A stretch of DNA of 61,401 nt from Myxococcales bacterium (GCA_016794365.1 JAEUKB010000055.1:1-61401), one strand, 5' to 3'. Counted from the stretch's first letter, positions 33,675-43,186 are shown. Numbers and translations: made by a program. The notes: generated by a model from the letters alone, not told the origin.

Positions 33675-35123
33675 ATGTCCAGCCTGTGGGACGTTTCCAT
33701 TTTAAACCGAGGCGCAGCGTGGGTTGATCTCCAGGTCACACTGGAGCATCCCGATGCGGGATCGTTCCCAGCGTCTGCGGGCTTTGCGCTCCAGCTCCTG
33801 CTCGTTCCCGCGTATGGATTTGATGCGTCCTACAATCGGCTCGCAACGGCGCCGCTCGGACAAGAGTTCGCGACCGACGAATACTACGATGCAGAGCGCG
33901 TTTCCCGTCGAGCACATGCCTACATCAAGTCCGTGCGCATCTACAAAGCGGCCCACGTTCCGTTTGTAGAACGAAGGGTTCACGCGGACATCGACAAGCG
34001 AGTGCTCCAGCAAGGCATCCAGAAAGACAGTCCTGATTGGCAAGCGGCGTGGGACGATCAGTGGCGCGCCTACTGGTTGGATCCCGAGAGAGTTCCGTAT
34101 GCGCTCTATCGAATCGAGGTCAAAGACCCTCGCTGGATCGAGCACATTCACCCCGGCCAGTCGTTCGATACTGCGGCGTGGTGTCCGACGGGACCGTATG
34201 TGCAAAAACCGCGATCCATCAAGCTTACGCTGCCCGAAGACGCGGTGGTGAAGCCGTGGCTGCAAGCGTTTCCTCTGTCAGAAACTCCACGCAAAGAACG
34301 ACAGATGGATGCACCGATGATCGAGCGCCTGGCGTCGCTAAGCACTGCGCTGACCGGACAGGAGCTGGCGACAGCGCTTGCGCAACATCGGCAGTTTCTC
34401 GATGCCAACAATCGTCACGGAACCTGGCAGCTTCTGTCGGTGTCGGGGCTGCCGCTGTGCATCTATCAGTCGAGCGGCGACAGCCAAGGTCAGCAGCTGG
34501 TCCTGCGCATGAAACAGCTTCGTCCCGACGAGTCGCTGCGTGGACAGGATCTGGCACACGCGGATCTGTCGGGAAGCATCTGTCGCGGCGTCGATTTCCA
34601 AGGCGCAAACCTCCGTGGCAGCGCAGCGGTTGATGCATTCTTCGACGGAGCCAACTTTGCCGGTGCGACGCTGGAAGGAATCGACTTTTCGGGTTCCAGC
34701 CTGCGCGGCTGTTCGTTCGTCGGAGCCAACCTTCACGAAGCCGACTTCGAGCACACCGATCTGACCGGCGCGGACTTTACGGACGCAGTCCTTTCCAAAG
34801 CGCGCTTTCCTGGTGCAGTCCTCGACGGAGCCAAGCGAAACGGAGTCGTGGTTCCAACCCCCGCGCGAACCAGCGAAGCCCAGCCGTCGAGCCCAAGCAA
34901 AGGATCGTCGCCAAAGAAAAAGACTGCTTCTTCCTCAAAAAAGTCCTCTTCTTCCTCGAAAAAGACCGCTTCTTCCTCGAAGAAATCATCTGCTACGAGC
35001 AAAAAAGCAGCTTCTTCCTCGAAGAAATCATCTGCACCGACCAAAAAATCAGCTTCTTCGACGGAAAAAGTAGCCAGCAAGTCGGCTCCGAAGAAGAAGT
35101 CAGCGTCCCGATCGAAGCCGTAG
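33675..35123 (+). CDS. Pentapeptide-repeat protein with Lys/Ser-rich tail
   Basis: A 482-residue protein. Residues 1-280 form an unrecognised N-terminal domain with no signal peptide; about 289-388 are pentapeptide repeats (ADLSG, VDFQG, ANLRG, ANFAG and so on), a right-handed quadrilateral helix that can mimic DNA; about 400-482 are a repetitive Ser/Lys tail (KKSSSSSKKTASSSKKSS) like a histone-H1-type tail. The combination suggests nucleic-acid association, but that is inference. GAAGGAG at 33661-33667 supports ATG 33675. Confidence 0.75.
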   Translation: MSSLWDVSILNRGAAWVDLQVTLEHPDAGSFPASAGFALQLLLVPAYGFDASYNRLATAPLGQEFATDEYYDAERVSRRAHAYIKSVRIYKAAHVPFVERRVHADIDKRVLQQGIQKDSPDWQAAWDDQWRAYWLDPERVPYALYRIEVKDPRWIEHIHPGQSFDTAAWCPTGPYVQKPRSIKLTLPEDAVVKPWLQAFPLSETPRKERQMDAPMIERLASLSTALTGQELATALAQHRQFLDANNRHGTWQLLSVSGLPLCIYQSSGDSQGQQLVLRMKQLRPDESLRGQDLAHADLSGSICRGVDFQGANLRGSAAVDAFFDGANFAGATLEGIDFSGSSLRGCSFVGANLHEADFEHTDLTGADFTDAVLSKARFPGAVLDGAKRNGVVVPTPARTSEAQPSSPSKGSSPKKKTASSSKKSSSSSKKTASSSKKSSATSKKAASSSKKSSAPTKKSASSTEKVASKSAPKKKSASRSKP

Positions 35124-35125
35124 CG

Positions 35126-35689
35126 CTATTTGGCGCTGATCACCGCGCAGCCAATGCGACTGCCAGAGTTGCCCGTTGGCTGGGTGTTGCAGTCGTCGGT
35201 ACCGCTGTGCAAGATGATCGCTTTTCCGACGACAGAGCGAGTCCCAGCAGACACCGTTAGATCTTTGCTGGTCAAGGTGAGAACACCTTTGCCGCCTGCG
35301 ACGACAATGTTGCCCAAATCGCCCGCATGATGAGGCGTTGCCGTCGGGCAGCCGTGATTGACACCATCGGGATTGAAGTGTCCACCGGCGGCTCCGTGAT
35401 GCGTTCCTCCGTCGCCGACCGTGTCTGCGCAGTCCCCGTTTGCGTGAATATGCATCCCGAGCATGCCATCACTTGGCACCGACGACAGATTGACCGTGAT
35501 CTTGGTTCCGTCCGCTGTCTGCTCAAAGGTTACGGTTCCTTGCGCACCACCGGGCTCACTGATGGTCGCCGTCGCTTGTGGCGTCGGCATATCCGTCGGT
35601 GTCTGCGTACTTTCTTGGCAGCCCAACCAGAGCATTGCCGTCGCGGTCAGCATCATCAGCGTTCCATTCGTCCGAGCGCTTCTCGTCAT
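35126..35689 (-). CDS. sodC: Cu/Zn superoxide dismutase lipoprotein
   Basis: ATG 35689 gives a 187-residue lipoprotein (lipobox LWLGC) chosen because the signal peptide follows. The copper/zinc ligand motifs are MHIHANGDC, GGHFNP and the following HHAGDLGN, with the disulfide partner Cys in SRIGCAVI and the arginine of SGSRIG near the active site. It removes superoxide in the periplasm or at the outer membrane. It converges with the pentapeptide gene with 2 bases between. Confidence 0.93.
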   Translation of the reverse strand: MTRSARTNGTLMMLTATAMLWLGCQESTQTPTDMPTPQATATISEPGGAQGTVTFEQTADGTKITVNLSSVPSDGMLGMHIHANGDCADTVGDGGTHHGAAGGHFNPDGVNHGCPTATPHHAGDLGNIVVAGGKGVLTLTSKDLTVSAGTRSVVGKAIILHSGTDDCNTQPTGNSGSRIGCAVISAK

Positions 35690-35900
35690 TGCTTGTGCCT
35701 CCTTGGCGTATAGAAAAGCTATCGCACTCCCCGAAGGAGCAAGCGAACTTCTTCCAGCAAAAGGACAAGCTCGGGAAAAAGCGATCCAGCGTGAGCCGAG
35801 CGCGGCTTGATGAAACACCGCACTCAGGTTCAAGGAAAAAAAGAGAGAGGGAAAGGAGACGGAGAGGCAGGAGCAGCGACGAAACGATCAAGCCTGCCGA

Positions 35901-36530
35901 TTAGGGCGCGGGCTCGACGAAGCTGGTGTCCACCGAGGTCGGGTGCGCAACGTGCAGCGTGTGCGAGGCCTCGACGACGCCGGTCTTCACATCGCTCAGA
36001 CGATAGTGAATGGTCAGCTTCTTCGCTTCCATGTTGATGATGTGATAGGTCAGGACCTTGTCGGCGCTGCGCTTCTTGGCCTCGTCGAGCAGGCACAGAT
36101 CTTCACAGGACATACCGGAAGCTACAGCCTTGCCGTCGATGATGGTGTCGAGCTTCTTGCGCGTCTCGACGCGGGTGTCGGTCGAGTAGTTGTGACGGTG
36201 GCTCTCGATGACCTTCATCTTCTGATTCTGGGTCAGGAAGTTGGTGATGACTTCGTACGCGAGACGATCACTGCCGCCACCGCCGCTGAAGCCACCAAAC
36301 AGTCCCTTGCCGCCGAGCGGGCTCGACTTGGTGCCGCACGAGCCAGGAAGCTGGCAGCCACTGTCACAGGCATTGCTGTCCGCGATGCTAGCAACCCAAA
36401 CCTTCTCATTGTGGGTCTGCGCCTTCGAAGTGAACGTCTTGATCGACTCGGCGAGCATGTTGGTATGAAAGTGTGTACAGCCGGACGCCGCCGACGCGAG
36501 AACTAGGCACAGAGCCGAAAACGAACGCAT
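35901..36530 (-). CDS. Cys-containing lipoprotein, unknown function
   Basis: A 209-residue lipoprotein (lipobox SAASGC) with a good ribosome site (AAGGAG 6 bases upstream). The body has four or more cysteines (CDSGCQLPGSC, CEDLC), a glycine-rich GGFSGGGGS loop and a C-terminal beta region (KKLTIHYRLSDVKTG). It vaguely resembles periplasmic or outer-membrane lipoproteins of the CsgG/LpoB type because of its DRLAYEVITNFL and ESHRHNYS stretches, which is uncertain. A perfect 14-base dyad GTCAAAAATTTGAC (36631-36644) lies about 100 bases upstream. Confidence 0.7.
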   Translation of the reverse strand: MRSFSALCLVLASAASGCTHFHTNMLAESIKTFTSKAQTHNEKVWVASIADSNACDSGCQLPGSCGTKSSPLGGKGLFGGFSGGGGSDRLAYEVITNFLTQNQKMKVIESHRHNYSTDTRVETRKKLDTIIDGKAVASGMSCEDLCLLDEAKKRSADKVLTYHIINMEAKKLTIHYRLSDVKTGVVEASHTLHVAHPTSVDTSFVEPAP

Positions 36531-36630
36531 TGTGATCTCCTTACAGGGTTTTCAGGTAATCCGATGTCGGACAGGTGGGTCACTACCACGCATTTTCTTA
36601 CCTGGGCAAGCCTGTTTGGGCTTTTTTTGC

Positions 36631-36644
36631 GTCAAAAATTTGAC
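36631..36644. promoter_or_regulatory. Perfect short dyad upstream of the 36530 lipoprotein gene
   Basis: GTCAAA and TTTGAC flank two A residues, a perfect 6-base-arm palindrome between two leftward genes. It is a plausible operator; the flanking sequence shows no clear -35/-10 pair. The rest of the 36531-36763 spacer has nothing I can name. Confidence 0.3.
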
Positions 36645-36763
36645 TTGTAGCGAACTCGTGTATGGAAACAGCGAGCGTCAGCGACGAAGCGAGCGCGACC
36701 CAACCAAAACGTCAGGCCGCGTGGTGTCGGCAGAAAAAACAGCGAACAGGAACGAACGAAGCG

Positions 36764-38665
36764 CTACCAGCCGCACTTCTGCGACTTGGTCTGATCTTTG
36801 AGGAAGGTGATAAGCGGCGCGTAGTAGTCGAGCATCGCAGCGCCATCCATCTTCTGCGTACCGGCGATCGCTTCCAGCGCTTCCGGCCACGGCTTCGACG
36901 AGCCAAGCTGTAGCATCGCCTTCATCTTGTCTCCCGCCGCTTGGTTTCCATAGATCGAGCACTTGTGCAGCGGTCCGCTATAGCCCGCCGCCTGACAGAG
37001 CGCGCGATGGAACTGGAATTCCAGAATCCGCGCCAGGAAGTAGCGAGCGTAGGGAACATTGCTCGGAATGTGATACTTCGCGCCGGGATCGAAGTCCGCA
37101 TCCGTCCGCGCAACCGGAGGCGCCACGCCTTGATACTTGGTCCGTAGTTCCCACCAGCGCTTGTTGTAGTCCTCGGGACGAACCTTTCCAGAGAACACTT
37201 CCCAGCGCCACTGATCGAGCACTTTGCCAAACGGAAGGAACGCGACGTGTTCCAGCGCATCGTGCAAAAGGAACGTGGTGTCATCGATCTGCGTGCTCGC
37301 GTCGAGCAGCCCGATCTTTTGCAGATAGGAAGGAGTGATCGACAGCGCGATCGCGTCTCCGATTGCTTCGTGGAAGCCGTCGTTTGCGCCCTGCTGAAAC
37401 AGAATCGGCAGATCGCGGTAGTACCAGTAGTAGTAGTTGTGTCCAAGCTCGTGATGGACGGTGCGGAAGTTGTCGTCGTCTAGCTCAATGCACATCTTGA
37501 TGCGCAGATCGCCGCGTGACGTGATGTCCCACGCGCTCGCGTGACAGACCACTTCGCGATCTTTGGGACGCACAAACATCGATCGCTTCCAGAACGTATC
37601 CGGGAGCGGATCAAAGCCGACGGACTTGAAGAAGGACTCGCCCATCTTGACCAGCTCAATCGGCGTCGTCTTCTTCTGCTGGAACTTGGCTTTCAGGTTG
37701 ATGCCTGCGCCTTTTCCGGGAACTGCCACGAGCGGATAGATGTTGCCCCACTCTTGCGCCCACATGTTGCCGAGCAGATGCGCGGGAATCGGTCCGTTTT
37801 CAGGAACGCGACTGCCGTAGGTCTGTCGCAGCTTCATGCGGGTGTAGCAGTGCAGCATCTCGTAGAGCGGACGGACTTGCTCCCACAGACGCTCGACTTC
37901 GGCGGCAAACGCATCTTCCGACATGTCATAACGCGAGCGCCACATCGCGCCCACATCTGCATAGCCCGCGTTCTGGGCACCTTTGTTCGCCAGCACCACG
38001 TAGCGGACATAGGAACCTCGCAGCGTCTTGGCGAGGTCATGCCAGCCCGACCACGCTTCGGCCAGCTCATCGTAGTTGCGGCTCGTCGAAAGGGTCCGGC
38101 TGAGATCATCGATCGTGAGACAGGAACCCTTCAGCCGAGGCGGACAGTACTTCGCTTTTCCGTACGAAGTCTCCATGCTCGCGGCAAGCTGCGCCAGCTC
38201 CGCTCGCTCGCTGGGATCCGCCGGGGCCGGAAGATCCTGCGCCAGCTTCAGCAGATCAAACTTCCGTCGCAGCTCCGTAGAAAGCTGCACCGCATCAAAG
38301 CGCGCCGCTTCTTTGATCTTTTTGCTGACCAGCTCCATCACCTGCTCTTGCGCTTGCGCGTTGAGCTGCTCGGTATCGGTGGTGATGTTGGTGTTCTGCG
38401 CAAACTGAACGCGCTGGGCGTAGCTCCACATCGCGCGAAGCTGCGTCTCGGTGTCAGCCATAAAAGCGCGCGCATCGGCTTCCGTCGGTCCAGCAGGCTT
38501 CGGCGGCGGCGGTGGCGGGGTCACGGAAGGGGGCGGATCCGCCTTGAGCGGCCCGACCGGCTCACAGGGAGTACAGCTTGTCAGCGTGGCCGACAGCCAC
38601 AGCGAAGACACAATCGCGAGCGTGGGCCGTAGTACACGGGCCCGACTTGATCGAAAACTTGACAT
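36764..38665 (-). CDS. M2-family (ACE-like) peptidyl-dipeptidase lipoprotein
   Basis: A 633-residue zinc metallopeptidase of the angiotensin-converting enzyme type. The zinc motif HHELGHNYYYWYY (HExxH at about residue 404) and the third ligand in GFHEAIGDAIALS (about 430) are intact. The protein starts with a lipobox (ATLTSC) followed by a Pro-rich linker, so it should be a lipid-anchored periplasmic or surface dipeptidyl carboxypeptidase. ATG 38665 is preferred because the signal peptide follows; the upstream start would add residues before it. Bacterial ACE homologs are known; the physiological substrate is not. Confidence 0.9.
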   Translation of the reverse strand: MSSFRSSRARVLRPTLAIVSSLWLSATLTSCTPCEPVGPLKADPPPSVTPPPPPPKPAGPTEADARAFMADTETQLRAMWSYAQRVQFAQNTNITTDTEQLNAQAQEQVMELVSKKIKEAARFDAVQLSTELRRKFDLLKLAQDLPAPADPSERAELAQLAASMETSYGKAKYCPPRLKGSCLTIDDLSRTLSTSRNYDELAEAWSGWHDLAKTLRGSYVRYVVLANKGAQNAGYADVGAMWRSRYDMSEDAFAAEVERLWEQVRPLYEMLHCYTRMKLRQTYGSRVPENGPIPAHLLGNMWAQEWGNIYPLVAVPGKGAGINLKAKFQQKKTTPIELVKMGESFFKSVGFDPLPDTFWKRSMFVRPKDREVVCHASAWDITSRGDLRIKMCIELDDDNFRTVHHELGHNYYYWYYRDLPILFQQGANDGFHEAIGDAIALSITPSYLQKIGLLDASTQIDDTTFLLHDALEHVAFLPFGKVLDQWRWEVFSGKVRPEDYNKRWWELRTKYQGVAPPVARTDADFDPGAKYHIPSNVPYARYFLARILEFQFHRALCQAAGYSGPLHKCSIYGNQAAGDKMKAMLQLGSSKPWPEALEAIAGTQKMDGAAMLDYYAPLITFLKDQTKSQKCGW

Positions 38666-38747
38666 ACAACCTCCAGAGGCGAAGGCCGGGCTATACCACA
38701 CGGTCCAGGTAGCGCCAAGCGAGACGCTGTATCATCACAAGCAGCGC

Positions 38748-40712
38748 ATGCACGGACGGTCTTTCATCGATGTTTTGCGGTTCTTTGTCGTCAGCGGCGG
38801 CCTTGTGTTGGCTTTCGCAGCAGACGCCCAGCCGATCCTGCACGAGCCAGTGCAAGTGCCCAGGCTACGCTGCCGCGACGGAGTCTGTCGTCCCGATGGT
38901 GCCCAGCCCGATGCGATGCCCGACGCGGTGATGAGCAGCGATGGACTGATTACGTCTCCGTCGGGAGGCCGCTCACCGATCGGACAAGAACAGATCTTCG
39001 CAAGCGGCGCGACGACCAGCAACCTGGCCAGCACCCCATGGCCCAAGCCCGGCAGCGATCCACCGCCGCTTCGACGATCACGGATCATGCCGGACTCAGC
39101 GACGGGAGCCGAAACGGGCGGCGAGCGTATCTATCACGAGATCTTCCAGCCCGCCGTCTATCCGTACAAGCGAATGAGCGTGCTCGATGCGGTCGATGAC
39201 GACGGTGCGCTGAAGCTGCGATCCGCCGATCTACGGAGCCAGGAACCGACCAAAAGTCCCGTCGGTGCTGGTCGCGATCCGTTCTATGCCTCAACCGTCA
39301 TCGACTTTGTGGCCGGACAGCCGGTTCCGCTGCCGACGCCGGGTGCGGGCTTTCGCGTGCTGTCGTATCGATCGACTCCGGCGCGTTCGCTTCAGTTCTT
39401 CGTCGATAGTGCCGACAACTTGTACGCAACGTCTCCGACGGGAGGCCGTCATCGCTTGGTCTATCTGCTGGATGTACCGCCGCGCTACTTTGCCGGACCG
39501 CTGCTGCCACCGGGAAGTCCTGCGCCGCTTTTGGCAGATGTCCCCGACGAGCTGATCAATCCGTTGCCGCGTCGCTTGGCGCGTGAAGCCACGTCGGTGC
39601 TCCGTCACATTGGCGTGCGTACATCGTCGGGATCGGACTATCTGGCGGTGCTGTCGCAGCTTGTACATTACTTTCGCGGCTTCACAGTCGGAGAGCTTCC
39701 CGACGAAGGCGCTGGTGATCTGTACCTGAAGCTGGCGATGTCTCGTCGCGGTGCGTGTCGTCATCGCTCGTATGCGTTTGTGGTGACAGCCCTGCAAGCT
39801 GGGATTCCGGCGCGCTACGTCGAAAACGAGCTACACGCATTCGTCGAGGTCTTCATTCCCGATGCCCGAGGTCGCGGCGGATATTTCCGTCGCATCAACC
39901 TGGGTGGCGCGCCCCTTCAGCAGCGTGTTCTCGATGGAGAAAACAAGGTTCCCTATCGCGAAAAAGGCGGCGATCCGTTTCCGGCTCCGTCCAACTTTGT
40001 CAGCGGGGTTCCGCCCAGCGTGCCAGGTCAGCCCCGGAACAGAGATCGCAGCGACGGTGGAAGTACATCATCAAGCGGCAGCGACCCAAGCGGAAGCGGC
40101 AGCGCGCAGAGTCCTTCTGGAAGTGGCGAAGGAACGCGGGAAGGAGTCCGCAAGTCCGATTCCGTGACAGGAGCCGCTCCGAGCGGAGAAGGAAGCCCCG
40201 CGAGTCCAGCCGCCAGCTCCGGTCGCGGTGAGGGATCCGACAAGCGTGCCGGTACAGACCGCGCAGCCGGGGACAGAAGCAAGCCCGCAAAGCCAGACAG
40301 CGGAACCAGCACCTTCAGTGGAACCAGCGACGACTCCGAACAGCCAAGCGATGACGATCCAAGTCAGTCCGAAGATCGTCGCAGCGAGCTTGGAAAGACC
40401 CTGGCCGTCACGCAAGTCTCTCTCATCGCAGCGTCGCAGGCTTATCGCGGCAGCCAACTCTCGGTGCGCGGAACCGTTCGTGCGACGAGCGGCAGCGCGG
40501 GCGGACTGGAAGTGCTGATCATCTTGGCGATTCCGAGCGGATCGCGTGTTCTTGGTCGAGCGGTCTCACAGCAAGATGGTCGCTTTTCCGCAGAGCTGGA
40601 TCTACCCGGAGACTTGCAGCTCGGTCACTATCGCTTGGTTGCGCGCGTCCGTGGCGACGATACCCGCCGAGGCTGCGCCAGCGGACGCTACGAAGCGATG
40701 GTCAGTCCCTAG
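38748..40712 (+). CDS. Exported transglutaminase-like protein
   Basis: A 654-residue exported protein. Signal peptide (FVVSGGLVLAFAADAQP); residues about 40-110 Pro/Ser-rich; a transglutaminase-like domain at about 270-385 with the catalytic Cys in RRGACRHRS (about 336) and His in ELHAFVEVF (about 363). A long Ser/Gly/Asp-rich disordered segment (about 420-560) follows, then a small beta-sandwich of carboxypeptidase-regulatory or Ig-like type (about 570-650). Possible roles are crosslinking or proteolysis of envelope proteins. Divergent from the ACE-like gene and convergent with the kinase. Confidence 0.75.
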   Translation: MHGRSFIDVLRFFVVSGGLVLAFAADAQPILHEPVQVPRLRCRDGVCRPDGAQPDAMPDAVMSSDGLITSPSGGRSPIGQEQIFASGATTSNLASTPWPKPGSDPPPLRRSRIMPDSATGAETGGERIYHEIFQPAVYPYKRMSVLDAVDDDGALKLRSADLRSQEPTKSPVGAGRDPFYASTVIDFVAGQPVPLPTPGAGFRVLSYRSTPARSLQFFVDSADNLYATSPTGGRHRLVYLLDVPPRYFAGPLLPPGSPAPLLADVPDELINPLPRRLAREATSVLRHIGVRTSSGSDYLAVLSQLVHYFRGFTVGELPDEGAGDLYLKLAMSRRGACRHRSYAFVVTALQAGIPARYVENELHAFVEVFIPDARGRGGYFRRINLGGAPLQQRVLDGENKVPYREKGGDPFPAPSNFVSGVPPSVPGQPRNRDRSDGGSTSSSGSDPSGSGSAQSPSGSGEGTREGVRKSDSVTGAAPSGEGSPASPAASSGRGEGSDKRAGTDRAAGDRSKPAKPDSGTSTFSGTSDDSEQPSDDDPSQSEDRRSELGKTLAVTQVSLIAASQAYRGSQLSVRGTVRATSGSAGGLEVLIILAIPSGSRVLGRAVSQQDGRFSAELDLPGDLQLGHYRLVARVRGDDTRRGCASGRYEAMVSP

Positions 40713-40766
40713 TTCCCGTTCCACAAACGAAGCGCTGCACGTACGCAGTCAGGGAATCGCACTGCG

Positions 40767-42365
40767 CTATTTGACAAGCGGCTGAGAGCTACCGTCGGAC
40801 GGAGAAGAGCGCGACGGAGAAGAGCGCGATCGGTCGGACTTGGATGAGCGAGAGGAAGAGCGACTCCGCTGCGCCCGCTGCGCGCTTACTTCGGTCGCTG
40901 CACGCTGCCAGATCACAAAGAACAGCACCACGCTCAGCAGATACGCAATGATCCCGACTCTGGGAGGCAGCACTTCGCGATGAACCAGAAACGCTGTGCC
41001 CAGCGGAATCAGCGAAATCCAGTGGCCTCTGCGTAGCAAGGACAGCGTCCCAAACAGCGTCGCTCCTGTGATCACAACCAGCTCGATCGGAATCACATGC
41101 GCACGCGGAAGCGCAGACATCCAGCCGAGCAGCCGCACCAAAAAGTTCTGTCCCATGGTCACGCACATCAGAAGCCACGTACTGCGATGAATGCGCTGAC
41201 TGAGAATCGTTCGTCGGTACGCCAGACCCCCAAACAGCGTGGCAGACAACAGCACAATCGACGCAATGATCGGCTCTGTATTGTTCGGAGGCCGGTTCAA
41301 CTGTCTGATCTGAAATCCCACAAACACGAGCAGACAGACTGCGATCGCTGCGCGCGTAAACAGCGTTCTCAGGTTTTTACCTGATGCCACATCATCGACA
41401 TGCTCTTGCGACAGCGCAGAAAGGAGACTTTCCATCGATGGGAATCGCGCATCTGGTGCTACTGAAAGACCCCGAAGGAGCACTCTGTGAATCTCATCGG
41501 GAATCGGACTGTTCCGAGGCGGAGCGAGCGGTTTTCCATACACATTTTCGGTGTATTCCGCGATGGTCTTTCCCGTAAACGGAAGATATCCGTACAGCGC
41601 TTCAAACAAGGACGCACAGAAGCTCCACTGATCGCTGCGGGCATCGACATTTCCGCCGCGATACTGCTCGGGAGACATATATCCCAGCGTTCCAGCGACG
41701 ACGCCACTCAGCGTAATGCGACCTTGCGCACGTAGCTCTGCATGCGTGCCAGCGTCCGCTTCCGGGTTTGCGTCATCCAGTCCCACGCGCGCCAGACCAA
41801 AGTCCACCACCCGAGGCCGACCGTCCTCTCCTATCAAGACGTTTTCCGGCTTGAAATCGCGATGCACCACATCGACTTCGTGCGCAGCTTGTAGCGCCTG
41901 ACCGACTTGGATGTACATCGACAGAACCTGCCGCCAGTGATGTCCCCCTTTGGACTGCCAAGAATGAAGCGTCTCTCCGTCTATGTATTCCATCGCAATG
42001 TGGATGAGCCCATCCGCATCATTGACTTCATAGACAGACACTACGTTGGGATGCGACACCCGCGCCGCAGCGCGTGCTTCCCGCAAGATCTGACGTCGCT
42101 GCCTTTCATTTCCTGCGCGCGGCTTGCGCAGGATCTTCAGCGCCACTTTGCGATCCAGCTGATCGTCGTACGCAGCGAACACGGTTCCCATTCCGCCCGC
42201 GCCAATCTCACGCAGCAGGGAAAAGCGTCCGATGCGAGTCGTCTGAACAACAACGCGCGACTCATCTGGCGTCGGATCGATCGTCTGTCCGCCGTCTTGG
42301 GTAGGAGCCGTCGCGGATGCTAGCCACGTCTCGCCTGGCTTCTGTCGGTCTGGCATCATACTCAT
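40767..42365 (-). CDS. Membrane Ser/Thr protein kinase
   Basis: A 532-residue complete Hanks-type kinase. ATP-binding GAGGMG (about residue 55), VALKILR, HRDFKPEN (about 170), DFGLARV and SPEQY are all intact, so it should be active. After the kinase domain the C-terminal half (about 325-500) contains six or so membrane helices, and the end is a basic Ser/Arg-rich tail (RSSSRSSKSDRSRSS). The large membrane sensor half is unusual compared with single-pass PASTA or PEGA kinases. A dyad at 42390-42405 lies just upstream. Confidence 0.85.
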   Translation of the reverse strand: MSMMPDRQKPGETWLASATAPTQDGGQTIDPTPDESRVVVQTTRIGRFSLLREIGAGGMGTVFAAYDDQLDRKVALKILRKPRAGNERQRRQILREARAAARVSHPNVVSVYEVNDADGLIHIAMEYIDGETLHSWQSKGGHHWRQVLSMYIQVGQALQAAHEVDVVHRDFKPENVLIGEDGRPRVVDFGLARVGLDDANPEADAGTHAELRAQGRITLSGVVAGTLGYMSPEQYRGGNVDARSDQWSFCASLFEALYGYLPFTGKTIAEYTENVYGKPLAPPRNSPIPDEIHRVLLRGLSVAPDARFPSMESLLSALSQEHVDDVASGKNLRTLFTRAAIAVCLLVFVGFQIRQLNRPPNNTEPIIASIVLLSATLFGGLAYRRTILSQRIHRSTWLLMCVTMGQNFLVRLLGWMSALPRAHVIPIELVVITGATLFGTLSLLRRGHWISLIPLGTAFLVHREVLPPRVGIIAYLLSVVLFFVIWQRAATEVSAQRAQRSRSSSRSSKSDRSRSSPSRSSPSDGSSQPLVK

Positions 42366-42872
42366 GATCGTCAAGAAGGAGCGGAGTGCTCACCGTACTC
42401 GGTGACTTGCAAGCATCAGACCAAGCCACCCACGCGCGCTGACACCCAGCGAACAGAGATACAGCCCGTGATCTGCATCGAGTCCAACGTCACCATTGTG
42501 CCTCGCTTTTGACCAAAAAGTCTCAGTCAAGAGACAGCCAGCACAGTGCTCTTTATCGACGGAAACGTAGTCATGAAGAGCAGTCTCCCAAGCTACATCT
42601 GACAGCCTTTCACATCGCCCACATAAGAGTCTTTTGATATGCCTCTATTCTTTCTGCATAGCGCACGCTGCATCTCGACGAAGTGCCTCCCACGCAAGCA
42701 GAGATCCGATTGCAGCCGCCTTCCTTTCGCACTCATCACCACGTAGGACGCATAAAACACAGCCCTTTTTCAGACGGAAAACGAGCCTCATCTGATCTAC
42801 ACTTGGCCCATTGATTGCTCTATTCATTGCACAGAGAGACTCCGGGAGAATCATCCGGAGTTGAGGATCGAA
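42366..42872. other. Intergenic region, kinase / small Cys-rich gene
   Basis: About 500 bases without a supported gene. It holds the dyad TCACCG/CGGTGA (42390-42405) upstream of the kinase, a degenerate copy of the ATAAGAG hairpin motif at about 42623-42650 (ATAAGAG with a weak GCCTCTATT partner), and at its right end the ribosome-site hairpin at 42839. Otherwise nothing recognised. Confidence 0.45.
42839..42861 (+). promoter_or_regulatory. Hairpin before the ribosome site of the 42873 gene
   Basis: ACTCCGG (42839-42845) pairs perfectly with CCGGAGT (42855-42861). The likely ribosome-binding sequence GAGGA follows directly. The hairpin could limit ribosome access or mark a 5' control element. 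Confidence 0.4.
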
Positions 42873-43106
42873 ATGCAGGCCATGACCAAGCCAGTTCAAA
42901 GCCCCCCAACCAACACCTGCGCATCGCACTGTCCGCACTCAAGCTTCTGCCCGCTCTACGATGAGTTTGGTCATGGACGATTGCTGGGCATCTGGAAAGA
43001 TCGCTACTGCAACAGCCGCTACGAGACATGCGCCCGGTTTCAGCTGTCGCGGCTCGGAGAGTCGATTCCTTCGACGCTGCTGCCAAACGGTAAGTCCCTT
43101 CGTTAG
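42873..43106 (+). CDS. Small Cys-rich protein, possibly metal-binding
   Basis: A 77-residue protein with six cysteines, two of them in a CASHCPHSSFC cluster, then CNSRYETC. The spacing suggests a zinc or iron-sulfur site. No signal peptide, and no family recognised. GAGGA 5-6 bases before ATG 42873 supports this start over TTG 42861. Its last bases (43094-43106, including the stop) are part of the first copy of the 34-bp repeat that follows. Confidence 0.55.
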   Translation: MQAMTKPVQSPPTNTCASHCPHSSFCPLYDEFGHGRLLGIWKDRYCNSRYETCARFQLSRLGESIPSTLLPNGKSLR

Positions 43107-43186
43107 GAATACTCCTTTGTGCGGTACGTCCCTTCGTTAGGAATACTCCTTTGTGCGGTACGTCCCTTCGTTAGGAATACTCCCTT
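43094..43186. repeat. Tandem 34-bp repeats at the end of the small Cys-rich gene
   Basis: Two full copies (43094-43127, 43128-43161) and a partial third (43162-43186) of a unit beginning GTCCCTTCGTTAGGAATACT. The first copy contains the gene's last codons and stop, so the array probably arose by tandem duplication of the gene end. The remainder of 43187-43582 has no gene that I can support; it lies downstream of the leftward 43583 gene. Confidence 0.7.

Noticed and set aside
36600..36630. Stem AGCC...GGCT followed by T7 on the plus strand
   Set aside because: It looks like a terminator, but no rightward gene lies upstream of it; both flanking genes are leftward, so its role is unclear.
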